Origin: Catonia carolina
Lineage: Eukaryota; Arthropoda; Insecta; Hemiptera; Achilidae
Direction: 5' to 3'
DNA: 64,000 nt
NCBI GenBank assembly: GCA_035578175.1
Contig: JAQMRL010000014.1
Location: forward strand, 15,419,774-15,483,773
Below, in pieces: positions 44,820 through 55,318 of this stretch. Positions within the stretch are counted from its first letter, which is position 1, and every line of letters starts with the position of its first letter. The notes below the pieces were generated by a model. That model saw nothing but the letters and a program-made list of their open reading frames with translations, searched no databases and was not told the DNA's origin. The position numbers were made by a program, and so were the translations under genes.

Positions 44820-45287
44820 TATAACGCTTAGTTTATAGAAACTATTATTTTAAGAAAAACTTATTTTAAGAAAATAGATTTTTTAAGATTCCGGCCGTAG
44901 TATACAATGTGCGAAAAAAGGGTATAAATTAAAGTTTATAGGAAATTAAATTATCTACAATTTTTATTTACAGAATTTTTCTCTACAGAGCCTAGTTTAG
45001 CGTGAAAGAGTAATTTTCCGTATTATGAAGCCAAACTAAGGTTGATTTTCATTTTGCATCATTCACTCATGAATAATATGAGGTTATGTTTATTGAGGTT
45101 AGTTTTTTTGTTAATATCTTATGTATTATTACTAATGTTAGGTTATTAAGTTCATTATTTTATTGGTAAGAGAAAAACGTGTGAGTGTTTCACACCAGAT
45201 GTTTATTTTTTTGGAAGCTTCTTAAAGTGTCTATTTCATTTGTAAACGCCCGGTATTTATCGACCTTACTAAACATAAAAGTCTGGT

Positions 45288-46276
45288 GTGAAACACTCAC
45301 ACAACTTTCTCTAGCCAATGCAAAAATTAACAATATAACCTAATATTAGTAATAAACATTAGACATAAACAAAAAACTAACCTCAAGAAACATAACCTAA
45401 TTTTAATCATGAATGAAAGACGCAAAATGAAAATTAACCTAAGTTTGGCTTTAAAATACGGAAAATCACTCTTTCACGGTAAACTAGGCTCTGTAGAGAA
45501 AAATGCTCTAAACAAAAGCTGTAGATCTTTTAATTTCCTATAAATCTGATTATACGCTTCTGTCGTAAAATGCATTATAAGGCCGAAATCTTAACAAAAT
45601 CGATTTTTTACACGTTATCGTGAGAAAAAAAAACGCCAATTACCGCAAAACTAAGCGTTATACAATGAAATGTTTGAAATTAAAGTTGTAGCATTTTAAA
45701 TTCTCTACAACTTTTATTGTATAAAAGTTTGCGCAAAATGCATATTAATACCGCAATCTTAAAAAAACAATTTTTTTACGTGAAAACAGGCTTTCCAAGA
45801 ATTTCAGCAGACATGGCGCCTACCCTATCATGTAAAGTATAAAAATTTTTAGTAAACCAGGCGATTTTTAAAAAAAATTGTAGAACCAGTTTTTGAAAAA
45901 ATCGCAAAAAAAAATGAAAAATTACACGAATAAACTACTACTTCCAGTTGATCGATTTTGATGAAAATGTTCATGTCGGGTCCAGTAATGTGTAAATTAA
46001 GTTTCAAGTTTCAAGTTCGTACGATGTTCCGTTCTTGAGCTATTCTGTTCACACAAACACACACACACACACACAAACACACATACACGCACGCACGTAC
46101 GCGCGTGCGCACGCACACACACACACACACACATACACAGACCAATCGCTAAAAACATGTTTTTTGGGTTCAGGGGGTCTGAAAAAACGTGTAGATCCGG
46201 TAAAAACTCGATTTCAAAAATCGACATGAAAACAATACTTTCCTTCCTATATATTCACATAATAGACAAGAGAAAG
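45288..46276 (+). repeat. Repeat Y, full length
   Basis: It runs from TCTGGTGTGAAACACTCACA to the end AAGAGAAAGTAAAAA. The long CA/CG tract is at 46050-46138. The next Y but one (46858-47868) is in opposite orientation. Confidence 0.92.
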
Positions 46277-46528
46277 TAAAAACTGATCGATAGTTCTACT
46301 GGAAGCAAAACAAAATAAAAATTCTATTAACTCGACAATTTTATACATTTCCTTGAATAAAATGACCACAAAAAACTTAGAGCCAAAACACAATGAACAG
46401 AAGATAAAGAATGACAATATATTTCAAGACGAAACCATAAAAATAATATAATAAAATCGATTCTTCAAATTTCTCCGTATCGCTGGATATTTAATACGAC
46501 TTTTTAAAAACGGTGAATTCGTCCACAA
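46277..46528. other. AT-rich spacer
   Basis: Nothing recognised. Confidence 0.35.
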
Positions 46529-46857
46529 AAATCTGGTGTGAAACACACGACTCTCCCTTGCCAATGCAAATTATCAACAATATAACATAATATTTAATCG
46601 CTAATGCGTGTACGTTGCAATCTGTTCAATTGAGAAAAATAAGCAACCCCATGGCCCCACTAGGTTATGTCCACACTCATGCGCTTTCTTATTCGACTGT
46701 CGATTTGACGTGCGATGTCGCATGCGCTTAAAGACATGCCACCTTCCCGCACTCGTTTGAAGAAATTTATCTCAAAAAAAACATAACAAATATTTTTGAA
46801 CAATGCATTAAATTAAAGCCTGTTCTTTCCTGCATGGAATGGTTTAATTTAGATTAT

Positions 46858-46990
46858 TACTTTCTCTTGCCTATATGTATATACAGGAAGGAAAGTATTG
46901 TTTTAATGTCGATTTTTCGAAATTGAGTTTTCACCGGATCTACACGTTTTCAGACCCCCTGAACAAAAAAAAACATGTTTTTAGCGATTG

Positions 46991-47050
<60 letters not shown>

Positions 47051-47868
47051 GTGTATGCGTGTGTGCGTGTGTATACAGAATATCTCAAGAACGGAACATC
47101 GTACGAACTTGAAACTTAAAACTTGAAACTTAAGTTACATACCACTTCCGGACCCGACACGAACATTTACATCAAAATCGGTCAACCGGAAGTAGTAGTT
47201 TATTCGTGTAATTTTTCACTTTTTAGCGATTTTCTCAGAAACTGGTCCTACGTTTTTTTTAAAAATCGTCTGGTTTACTAATTTTTTTATGCTCTACAAG
47301 ATAGGTTAGGCGCCATGTTAGCTGAAATTCTTGGTGAGGCTGCTGTTTTTACGTAAAAAATTGTTTTTTTAAGATTGCGCCTTTAATGTGCGTTTTAGCG
47401 CAAAAATGTATATAATAAAAAATGTAGAGAAAATATAATCCTACAACTTTTAGTTCAAACATTATTTTGTATAATGCTTAGTTTAGCGGTAATTAGCAAA
47501 TTTTTGTTTTTTCTCACGAAAACGAGTAAAAAATCGATTATTTTTTTTTAGATTTTGGCCTTAGTATGCATTTTACGACATAAATGTCTGTAATCAAATT
47601 TATAGGAAATTAAAAGATCTACAACATTTAGTTAAAGCGTTTTTCTCTACAGAGCCTAGTTTAGCGTGAAAGAGTGATTTTCCGTATTATTAAGCCAAAC
47701 TGAGGTTGATTTTCATTTTGCGTCGTTCACTCAAGATTAAAATTAGGTTATGTTTATTGAGGTTAGTTTTTCGTTTATTTCTAATGTTTTATTACTAATG
47801 TTAGATTATTTTGTTCATAATTTGCATTGGCAAGAGAAAGTTGTGGGAGTGTTTCACACCAGATTTTT
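46858..47868 (-). repeat. Repeat Y, reverse, full length, inside element K
   Basis: It starts TTACTTTCTCTTGCCTATAT and ends GTTTCACACCAGATTTTTTT. A pure GT tract of about 52 bp lies at 46995-47048. It is among the most complete copies (1011 bp). Confidence 0.92.
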
Positions 47869-47873
47869 TTATA

Positions 47874-48690
47874 TAGAAATTAATCGGAGATAACTTCAGC
47901 AAATTACGGTAAAAAGTACTCAGTTTTTAGCCGGTTTTCAGTAATGTATTTTTTATACGTTCGTTACTCCGTCCAGGGTGTTCATAAAAATCGGCAATTA
48001 AGTACGTCGAAGATCAGAATTTTTTCTATAATATAAATATTTTAAAAGTTAAATCTCATGTTTCGTTTTAATATGCCGGCCATTTTTTAAAAAAGTGTTT
48101 TTTTGGCTCCACGTACAGGCAGGGAAATGATTTTTGGACTGAACCATGCATTTTCCAAACGGTATTATGTCAAGCAAAGCGTTTATTTTTTTTTAATAAA
48201 AACATCGTTAATCAAAATAAGCTACGGAACGAGTTGCAGCAGGAAAAACACAGAGGTTTGTTTTTTTAAATGACTATACTCGGAGCGGATACCGCTATAG
48301 AGCTCAGTTTCCTCTGAAGAAGTTTAGTGGCTAATAGAATTTTTATTAACACCACATATCTATTTCTAATTATGTACAAATGCAAAATACGATACATGGG
48401 CACAATACTGCTGTAAAAATGCATGGTTCAGTCCAAAACTCATTTCCACATCTTTACGTGAAGCCAAAATATGCTTTAAAAAAATTTGCCAGCATTTCAA
48501 AATAGAACATCAGACTTTTTCCTTTAAATATTCATACAGAGAAAACTCTGATCTTCAACGTACTTAAACGCCCTTCGTTTATGAAAAGCGTGGACGGAGT
48601 AACGGATGTTTAAAAACCACATTAACGGAAAACCGGCTAAAATCTGAAAACTTTTAATGCGTAAATTGCTAAATCTCCGACTAGTTTCTA
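47874..48690. mobile_element. Foldback element FB-2, inside element K
   Basis: The left arm (47874-48165) pairs imperfectly with the right arm (48415-48690). Matched landmarks are TAGCCGGTTTTC with its complement, GTTACTCCGTCCA with its complement, and TGGACTGAACCATGCATTTT with its complement. The ends are TAGAAATTAATCGGAGAT and TAGAAACTAGTCGGAGAT. There is no coding frame. The arms are more diverged than in FB-1, so it is older or has asymmetric arms. Confidence 0.78.
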
Positions 48691-49191
48691 AATGAAATAA
48701 TCGAAGTCAAACCAATCAACGCAAGTAAAAACAGGCTTCAATTTAGTGTAGCGTTCAAAAATATTCATTATGTTTTTTTGAGATAAAGCTTTCAAACGAG
48801 TACGGACAGGAGAAATGGCATGCCTCTAAGCGCATGCGACGTCGCACGTCGAATCGAAAGTCGAAAGAGAAAGCGCACGAGTGTAGACATACCTAAAGAG
48901 ATGAGAATGATGTGCATGACGTGTAAATGAGGTGTAGTCTTGTACAGACCCAGGCAGACCATTCCTGAGGGAGTATGGTTATTGAACCCCAACCATCAAA
49001 GTACACCAGTAACAACTGTCTGAAATTCAAATCTGCATAAAAGCAACTACCTTTACTAGGATTTGAACCAGGAACCATCGTCTCTGAAAATCAGCTGTTA
49101 AACAGCTGACTCACGGCGACGACTGTACCTCTAGACCAACCCGGTGGGTCATAACCTAATATTAAGTAATAACACATTTAAATTAAACAAC

Positions 49192-49455
49192 CAGGTTCAA
49201 ATCCAGGTTCAAATCCTAGTAAAGGTAGTAACTTTTATACGGATTTGAATACTAGACAGTGGTGTTACCGGTGTACTTTGATGGTTGGGGTTTAATTAAC
49301 CATACTCTCTCAGGAATGGTCGACTTGAGTCTGTACAAGACTACACCTCATTTACACGTCATACACATCATCCTCATCTCATTGGGTCATGGGGTTGCTT
49401 ATTGTTCTAAATTGAACAGATTGCAACGTACACAAATTAGGAATAAAAAAAAAAA
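49192..49455 (+). repeat. SINE-1, copy 3, 5'-truncated
   Basis: It begins at the B box, which is doubled (AGGTTCAAATCC twice at 49193-49217), and ends with an A tail. A perfect 11-bp duplication, AATTAAACAAC, flanks it (49181-49191 and 49456-49466). Confidence 0.9.
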
Positions 49456-50193
49456 AATTAAACAACAAAATTAATCTCAAAAAACATAACCTTATTTTAA
49501 TCATGAATGAAAGATGCAGAATTAAAACCAATCTTAGTTTGGCTTAATAATACGGAAAATTCACTCTTTCACGCTAAGCTAGGCTCTACAGAGAAAAATG
49601 CTATAAATAAAAGTTGTAGATCTTTTAATTTTCTATAAATTTCATTATATACACTGAGGCCGAAATCTCCAAAAATCCATTTTTACAGATTTTCATGAAA
49701 AAATAACAGAAAAATGATTAATTACCATTAACGTAAGGCGTTATGCAAAGAAATGTTTGCAATTAAAGTTGTAGATTTTTTAATTTTCTACAACTTTTAT
49801 TATATACACTTTTGCGCTAAAATGCATAGCCTACAAAGGCCGAAATCGTAAAAAAAACAATTTTTTTTACAAAATCACAGCCTCCCCAAGATATTCAGAT
49901 TCAACTATACAGCTGAGCGCTGGTTGTAATAACGCGATTTTCTGTCAAGTTGCTGCACAAAAATCTCAAATTCGGACGCATTTCTCTCGACGGATTTTGG
50001 ACAGCATGTGCCCTAGACCTTTTAAAAAATGAATTACTTTTTAAAAAAATCTATTTTCCACAGTGTTTTCTTTTATTGAAGGGATTTCCTATTAAATTTT
50101 AATTCTTTAATTAAACATCGATTAAAGTATTTGAAAATTTCGCTTGCTTTCAATTAATAACAGAATTCTAATTTGGTTTTTATTTTTTTTAAA

Positions 50194-50408
50194 GATCGTG
50201 AGCAACGTACGAATCCCACTAAAGGCATGGAACTGGAGACCGCAGCGAAATAGAAAAAGAGGAAGACCGAGAGGGAGATGGATGGAAGGTATTGACAGAG
50301 CCATGGGGAGAAGAAACATGGAGGAGGAGTCATGGCAAGACAGGCAAAAATGGCGTTTTGACTGCGACAAACGACCCATAGTGTTGTAAATAGTCGCCAC
50401 TATATATA
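50194..50408 (+). pseudogene. LINE 3' tail inserted in X
   Basis: It encodes IPLKAWNWRPQRNRKRGRPR and MGRRNMEEESWQDRQKWRF, then a stop, 3' UTR and TATATATA tail. X copy 1 shows the empty site; a T/A-rich duplication of about 12 bp (TATTTTTTTTAAA) flanks it. It is the very 3' end of a LINE polymerase gene. Confidence 0.8.
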
Positions 50409-50964
50409 TATTTTTTTAAATTTCTAGCCGTTTTGATGGAAAACGCCCAAGAAAAATGTGTGACGTCACGATTTTTTCTTATGTTATGCAGCCTTAGTTA
50501 GTTGAACGTGTTAACAGACAGCGCAGAGAGCGGTACCGGTTTTTACTACTCCCACTTCTTCCTCTAGCCTTCCCCTCACGGCTTTTGTTAGCGAGACTGT
50601 CATCTATGCTACATTATAGCACGTGCACTTATGTGGGCTTACTCTGTTATGGTATTTTTCAGTTAATTTCGCAGTATACATAAAGATGAGTTTTTCGCGA
50701 TGTCTCCTTCAGCCAAACTATAAATAAACAAGTTCAATTCTTGTAAATTTTTAGCATTGTGCCTACAGCCAGATATCGGAAAATTTAGGATTTTTTTTTA
50801 GTAAAATGATAATTATGTTACAGCCTATTATGTTCTGTTATGTTTGTTATGGTTTTGAGTGACATTCATAATAACTTAGAAAGTAGGCCTACTGCATTGC
50901 TTTTATTCATGCAGTTATACAGTACCTATATCATATCTAACCACTAATTTGCAGCTACTATACA

Positions 50965-52163
50965 TAACAGACATACATTAGACATACATAACAGACCTGT
51001 TTGAGGATAACGTCAAGAACCGGAAGAAATTGACAGTGAAACGGGACCGGAGATCATGATGGAGGAAATCAAACAGGCAATACGAAATGCAAAAAACGGA
51101 AAAGCTGTAGGTCCAGACGAAATACCTGTGGAATTATTGAAATGCCTGGATGATGAAACTCTACATATACTGCTGGATCTGTTTAATGAAGTCTATAAAA
51201 CCGGACAAATACCACAGGAATGGCTGGTTTCTACCTTTGTAGCAATACCAAAGACAATATATGCCAAAGATTGTTCAGACTATAGGACAATATCACTAAT
51301 AAGCCATACCCTTAAAATATTTCTGAAGGTAATTCATGGAAGATTATATAGAAAACTGGAAGATGATATGGACGATACTCAATTTGGGTTCCGCAGAGGA
51401 CTGGGAACAAGAGAGGCATTGTTTGCTTTTAATGTCCTTTCTCAAAGATGCCTGTTTAAGAATATATTTAAGAATAAATGAGAGAAAGACTAAATTTATG
51501 ATTGTCTCGAAAGCAGAACATGGAAATGAAACATTAACAATAGAGCAAACCCAAATAGAAAAAGTAGAGACATGCAAATATCTGGGAACCTGGGTTGATG
51601 GCAAGAATGACCAAAGTAAAGAAATTAAAGTACGAATTGAAACTGCAAGGCAAGCATTCATAAAATTGAAGACAATGCTAACAAACAAAGACCTTCAGTT
51701 ACCTCTCAGATTGAGGGCTCTAAGATGTTATGTTTTTTCTATCGTACTATATGGGATGGAAGCTTGGACATTGAAGAAACAACACATAAAGAAGATAGAA
51801 GCGTTCGAAATGTGGTGTTACAGGAGAATATTGAAAATTCAGTGGGTCCAAAAGGTTACCAATGTTGAGGTGCTCCGACGTTTAAATAAGGAGTTGGAAG
51901 TTATGAAGAGTATAAAAACAAGAAAACTAGAATATTTGGGTCACATAACCAGAGGAGAAAAATATGAGTTGCTGAGAATTATTATGCAGGGAAAGTATCC
52001 GAGGAAGAAGAGGCGTAGGAAGAAGACGCATCTCCTGGCTGAGGAATCTTAGAGAATGGTTCAACTGTAGTTCATTGCAACTATTCAGAGCAGCAGCCAG
52101 TAAAGTGACCATAGCCATTATGATATCCAACCTCCGATAGGAGATGGAACTTTAAGAAGAAGA
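50965..52163 (+). pseudogene. LINE polymerase, 5'-truncated with an internal deletion
   Basis: It encodes IKQAIRNAKNGKAVGPDEIP, CSDYRTISLISHTLKIFLK and FGFRRGLGTREALFAFNVL. A deletion then removes both catalytic aspartate blocks, and the frame changes to LRINERKTKFMIVSK, CKYLGTWVDG and AFEMWCYRRILKIQWVQK, ending at about 52052. Boundaries come from comparison with X copy 1. Confidence 0.85.
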
Positions 52164-52509
52164 TACTATTACAACATATTTTATAAATACAGTACTACAA
52201 TTTTTTACTGTTACGTATACGTTTATTACTTTTGTTTCATTCATCATGAAAATGTGTGCAGTCCGAGGTAATGTAGATGACAGTGATATATAATATTTTG
52301 ATATTTCCCTCTCCTTTGTTATCAAATAAAGGCTATTTCCTTTGTCCGGACAAAATTGCTAGTTTCAAAGTAATTAATAAAATATTAATAATTTATTCAG
52401 TACTAGGTAATTAGGCCTATTTCTAACATTTGACACAAAAACAGTTTAGTAATAATTTCCAAAATACAATATAGTACAATACTTATTTACTTTCCAGGCC
52501 GCTATCGTT

Positions 52510-52854
52510 TTAATTTTAATTTTAATCATGAGTGAATGCAAAATTAAAATCAATCTCTGTTCAACTTCGGAAAAAACACCAATTTACGCTAAACTAGTCT
52601 CTGTAAAGCAAAACGTTTGAAATAAAAGTTGTTGATCTTTTTTTCCCGATAACTTTTATTAAACACATTTTTGTCATCACTTCTAAGGCTACTAAGGCTG
52701 CAATATTAAAAAATCCCATTTTCAACCGATTTTGATGAAAACATACAGAAAATCACTAATTGACGCTAAACGTAAAAAATATGTTTGAAAGAAAAGTTGT
52801 AGGTTTTTTAATGTTCTACAACTTTAATTTTTTACACTTTTGCTATAATGCATA
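52510..52854 (+). repeat. Repeat Y, 5' fragment beside mariner B
   Basis: It corresponds to 9630-9961 and lacks the terminal 100 bp. Beyond mariner B the 3' half of Y is absent. Confidence 0.8.
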
Positions 52855-53785
52855 CGAGGTGTGGCTATTGAATAACGAGACTGACGTAATAAATTTAATT
52901 TTAATTTTATACATAATCACTTGTTGTCACCTTCAATATACACTCCTTCTCTATCCCTACAACGCTCCATGCGAATTTTCCATTGTTGGAAACAGTGCTG
53001 GAAGTCATCTTCTGTCAGCTCCTTCAGGACACGTACCGCTCAAAAATGTTTGAAATGAAGCTCGCAAAATGTTTGTACTGACACTTGGTACGCGACTGAA
53101 AATGACCCAAATTTTTTGGAAACTATAATAACATGTGATGAAACGTGGTTTCTTACTTATGATCCGGAAACGAAGCGCCAATCCATGCACTGGAAGAGCC
53201 GAACTTCACCGAGAGCCAAAAAAGCCCAAATGAGCTAGTCAAAATTTAAAGCAATGATGATTGTTTTTTTTCATATCCATGGGATTGTGTAGCTTCACTC
53301 GGTTCCTGAACGTCAAACAATTAATCAATATTACTACCTTGAGGTACTTTATAAACTACATCTAAGAATAAGGAAAAACGCCCCGAAATGTGGAAGGACA
53401 AATCATGGGTTCTCCACCAAGAATGCGCCAGCTCATTCCGCATTATCTGTCTAGAGGTTCCTAGCCAAGTACAGCATCTCAGTGTTAAAACATCTACCTT
53501 ATTCACCAGATCTTGCACCATGTGACTTCTACCTGTTCCCTAAGGTGAAATCTGCATTAAAAGGGACAATATTTGAGTGTGTGGAAGGTGTAAAAGAGAA
53601 AGAGGCACGTGTCGCGAAGGAGCTGACGGAAGATGATTTCCATCACTGTTTTCAACAATGGAAAATTCGCATGGAGCGTTGTAGGGAAGAGAAGTAGTGT
53701 ATATTGAATGTGACAATAAGTGATTATGTATAAAATAAAAATAAAATGTTTTACGTCAGTCTCGTTATTTAATAGCGACACCTCG
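52855..53785 (+). mobile_element. Mariner B, copy 2 (complete inverted-end derivative)
   Basis: It is flanked by TA (52853-52854 and 53786-53787). The left 185 bp (52855-53038) mirrors the right end (53597-53785). The centre encodes mariner transposase from TCDETWFLTYDPETK (53136) through HQECASS-like sequence (decayed D2 block at 53413-53440) to LAPCDFYLF and the C-terminus. The N-terminal HTH half is absent. It lies 88 bp from Rab3 exon 1, in intron 1. Confidence 0.9.
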
Positions 53786-53873
53786 TATTTGTGATCCTAA
53801 CCGATAGGTATCCAATGTCACTGTATGCGGTAATTACTTAAGTAACATTATAAAAATTATGAATATTCCTTAC

Positions 53874-54098
53874 CCATATTTGAAGTTTTACTCGTTTCTC
53901 ATGCCGGAAGACCGTTTTTACTTTGAAATCGATTCCAACGGTTGATACAAAAGCCGATGTGAAGGAATCGTCGGCGTACCGAAAAAGGAAAGAAGTTTTG
54001 CCTACGCTGCTGTTTCCTATAATCAGCAGTTTAAACATGTAATCAAAATTTTGATCGGCAGCGTCCTTTTGCCATTTTGGCTCTGCGGCTCCAGACAT
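53874..54098 (-). CDS. Rab3: Rab3 coding exon 1 (residues 1-75)
   Basis: This exon encodes the N-terminus beginning [10 protein letters not shown], the P-loop and switch I, and ends at W75 with donor TGG|GTAAGG. The ATG at 54096-54098 was chosen because it gives the expected Rab3 N-terminus. It directly follows a pyrimidine-rich stretch ending in CAG, so the exon probably starts at or next to the ATG and the 5' UTR lies on a separate upstream exon. An in-frame ATG 18 bases further upstream would add six residues, but it falls within the apparent intron. The exon is 225 bp, exactly 75 codons (phase 0). Confidence 0.96.
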
Positions 54099-54112
54099 CT
54101 GAAAAAAAATAA
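54099..54112 (-). promoter_or_regulatory. Putative 3' splice site abutting the Rab3 start codon
   Basis: In transcript sense, a run of about eight T followed by CAG lies immediately before the Rab3 ATG. This is a good acceptor. It implies that translation starts at the first base of the exon and that the leader is encoded upstream, possibly beyond 64000. It could also be a chance T-run within an unspliced leader. Confidence 0.55.
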
Positions 54113-54142
54113 CCAAGATTTATTAATTAAAATGTAACAGTT

Positions 54143-54228
54143 GTGTTGTTTATGTCATCAACCGAAAGGCTAGTTCAAACCTATAGAGGCTTTTACTACG
54201 TAAAAAAAAGAATGAGGTGGTTTACTAC
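54143..54228 (-). repeat. Retroposon Z fragment
   Basis: GTTTATGTCATCAACCGAAA and following sequence match the tail-side 80 bp of Z copy 1. It lies 45 bp upstream of the first coding exon. Confidence 0.7.
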
Positions 54229-54290
54229 ATATTGTGACAATATCGAAAAGGAAAGAGAATTCGAGAATTTTGAGAAAGTGTATATAATTT

Positions 54291-55136
54291 AAAAAATCTG
54301 GTTTGAAATACTCACACGACTTTCTCTTACCAATGCAAATAATTAACAATATTATTATATTGTTAATTCATTAATTGTTATCATTAATAATAAAACATTA
54401 GAAATAAACAAAAAACTAACCCCAATTAACAAAACCTAATTTTAATCATGAGTGAATAACGCAAAATGAAAATCAACCTAAGTTTGGGTTAAAAATACGG
54501 AAAATCACTCTTTCACGCTAAACTAGGCTCTGTAGAGAAAAATGATCTAAACAAAACTAGATCTTGTAATTTCCTATAAATTTAATTATAGCCTACACTT
54601 CTATCGTAAAATGCATTCTAAGGCCGAATTACCGCTAATTACCGCTAAATTCTAATCGCTAATTACCGCTTTTTATAACTGCGTTATACAAAAAAAGTTG
54701 GAAATTAAAGATGTAGCATTATTCTCTACAACTCTTATTCTCTACAACTCTTAAATTCTCAACTTAAATTTTCTCAAATTCTCTACAACTTTTATTACAT
54801 AAATATTAGCGCAAAATGCATATTAAAGCCTCAATCTTAAAAAAACAATTTTTATACGTAAAAACAGCCTCGACAAGAATTTCAGCAGACATAGCGCCTA
54901 CCCTATCTTGTAAAGCATAAAAAAGTTAGTAAACAAGGCGATTTTTAAAAAAATCGTGTCCCGTTTTTGAGAAAATCACAAAAAAGTGAAAAATTACACG
55001 AATAAACTACTACTTCCGGTTGACCGATTTTGATGAAAATGTTCCTGTTGGGTCCGGTAGTGGTATCTAACTAAAGTTTCAAGTTTCAAGTTCGTTCGAT
55101 GTTCCGTTCTTGAGATATTCTGTTTACACACACGCG

Positions 55137-55187
<51 letters not shown>

Positions 55188-55318
55188 CAATCGCTAAAAA
55201 CATGTTTTTCGGGTTCAGGGGGTCTGAAAACGTGGAAATACGGTGAAAACTCGATTTCGAAAAATCGTCATGAAACCAATACTTTCCTTTTTAAATATTC
55301 ATTTACGCAAGAGAAAGT
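54291..55318 (+). repeat. Repeat Y, full length
   Basis: It starts TCTGGTTTGAAATACTCACA. The CG/CA tract at 55127-55184 is one of the longest. The end GCAAGAGAAAGTA is fused directly to the next copy. Confidence 0.9.

Larger units (their letters stand above)
42890..45202 (-). repeat. Repeat Y, reverse, full length, split by transposon C
   Basis: It starts TTTTTACTTTCTCTTGCTGT, has a GT tract at 43034-43060 and ends GTTTCACACCAGATGTTT. It is interrupted at TTTTGTA|TAACGC by a TA-targeting transposon. Confidence 0.9.
46663..48893. mobile_element. Element K, DNA transposon with about 190-bp inverted ends
   Basis: 46663-46860 is the imperfect reverse complement of about 48720-48893, with ends GGTTATGTCCACACTCATGC and GGTATGTCTACACTCGTGCG. 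It is flanked by TA within SINE-1. CG-containing motifs (GCGATGTCGCATGCGC) stand out in both arms. The interior is a reverse Y and foldback FB-2; no transposase is present. Confidence 0.85.
46603..49149 (-). repeat. SINE-1, copy 2, split by element K
   Basis: The tail side is 46603-46660 and the promoter side 48896-49149 (GGGTTGGTCTAGAGGTACAG A box and GGTTCAAATCC B box on the minus strand). An imperfect 13-bp duplication, ATAACATAATATT / ATAACCTAATATT, flanks it in Y. Confidence 0.82.
46529..49895 (+). repeat. Repeat Y, exploded by nested SINE-1 and element K
   Basis: Pieces 46529-46602, 49150-49191 and 49467-49895 are consecutive parts of one forward Y. SINE-1 copy 2 separates the first two and SINE-1 copy 3 the last two. 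It ends where repeat X copy 2 starts. Confidence 0.82.
49896..52509 (+). repeat. Dispersed repeat X, copy 2 (interrupted)
   Basis: It is collinear with 6131-9520 but lacks the Harbinger and piggyBac insertions. It carries LINE insertions at 50194-50408 and about 50965-52163. After it come part of Y and mariner B, as in copy 1. Confidence 0.85.
3618..54098 (-). other. Rab3: Rab3 gene (coding span, four coding exons)
   Basis: Rab3 is the small GTPase of synaptic and secretory vesicles; GTP-bound, prenylated Rab3 recruits effectors such as RIM and rabphilin during regulated exocytosis. Four minus-strand blocks join in frame at GT-AG sites (junctions at 53874/29242, 29124/6078 and 5907/3761) to give 219 residues, close to the fly protein length. 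Visible motifs are the P-loop GNSSVGKT (28-35), switch I with T53, DTAGQE (76-81), NKCD (134-137), ETSAK (162-166) and C-terminal CNC. Intron phases are 0, 2 and 0. Introns are about 24.6, 23.0 and 2.1 kb and consist mostly of transposons. The promoter and any 5' UTR exon were not found. Identification is by family recognition and is very secure. Confidence 0.96.

Noticed and set aside
46875..47126. Open frames rich in VC or HT dipeptides across GT/CA runs (also at 30090, 31457, 55110, 57739)
   Set aside because: They are translations of the microsatellite within Y.
49017..49145. tRNA-like promoter boxes on the minus strand
   Set aside because: They are part of SINE-1, with a shared body and A tail in three other places.
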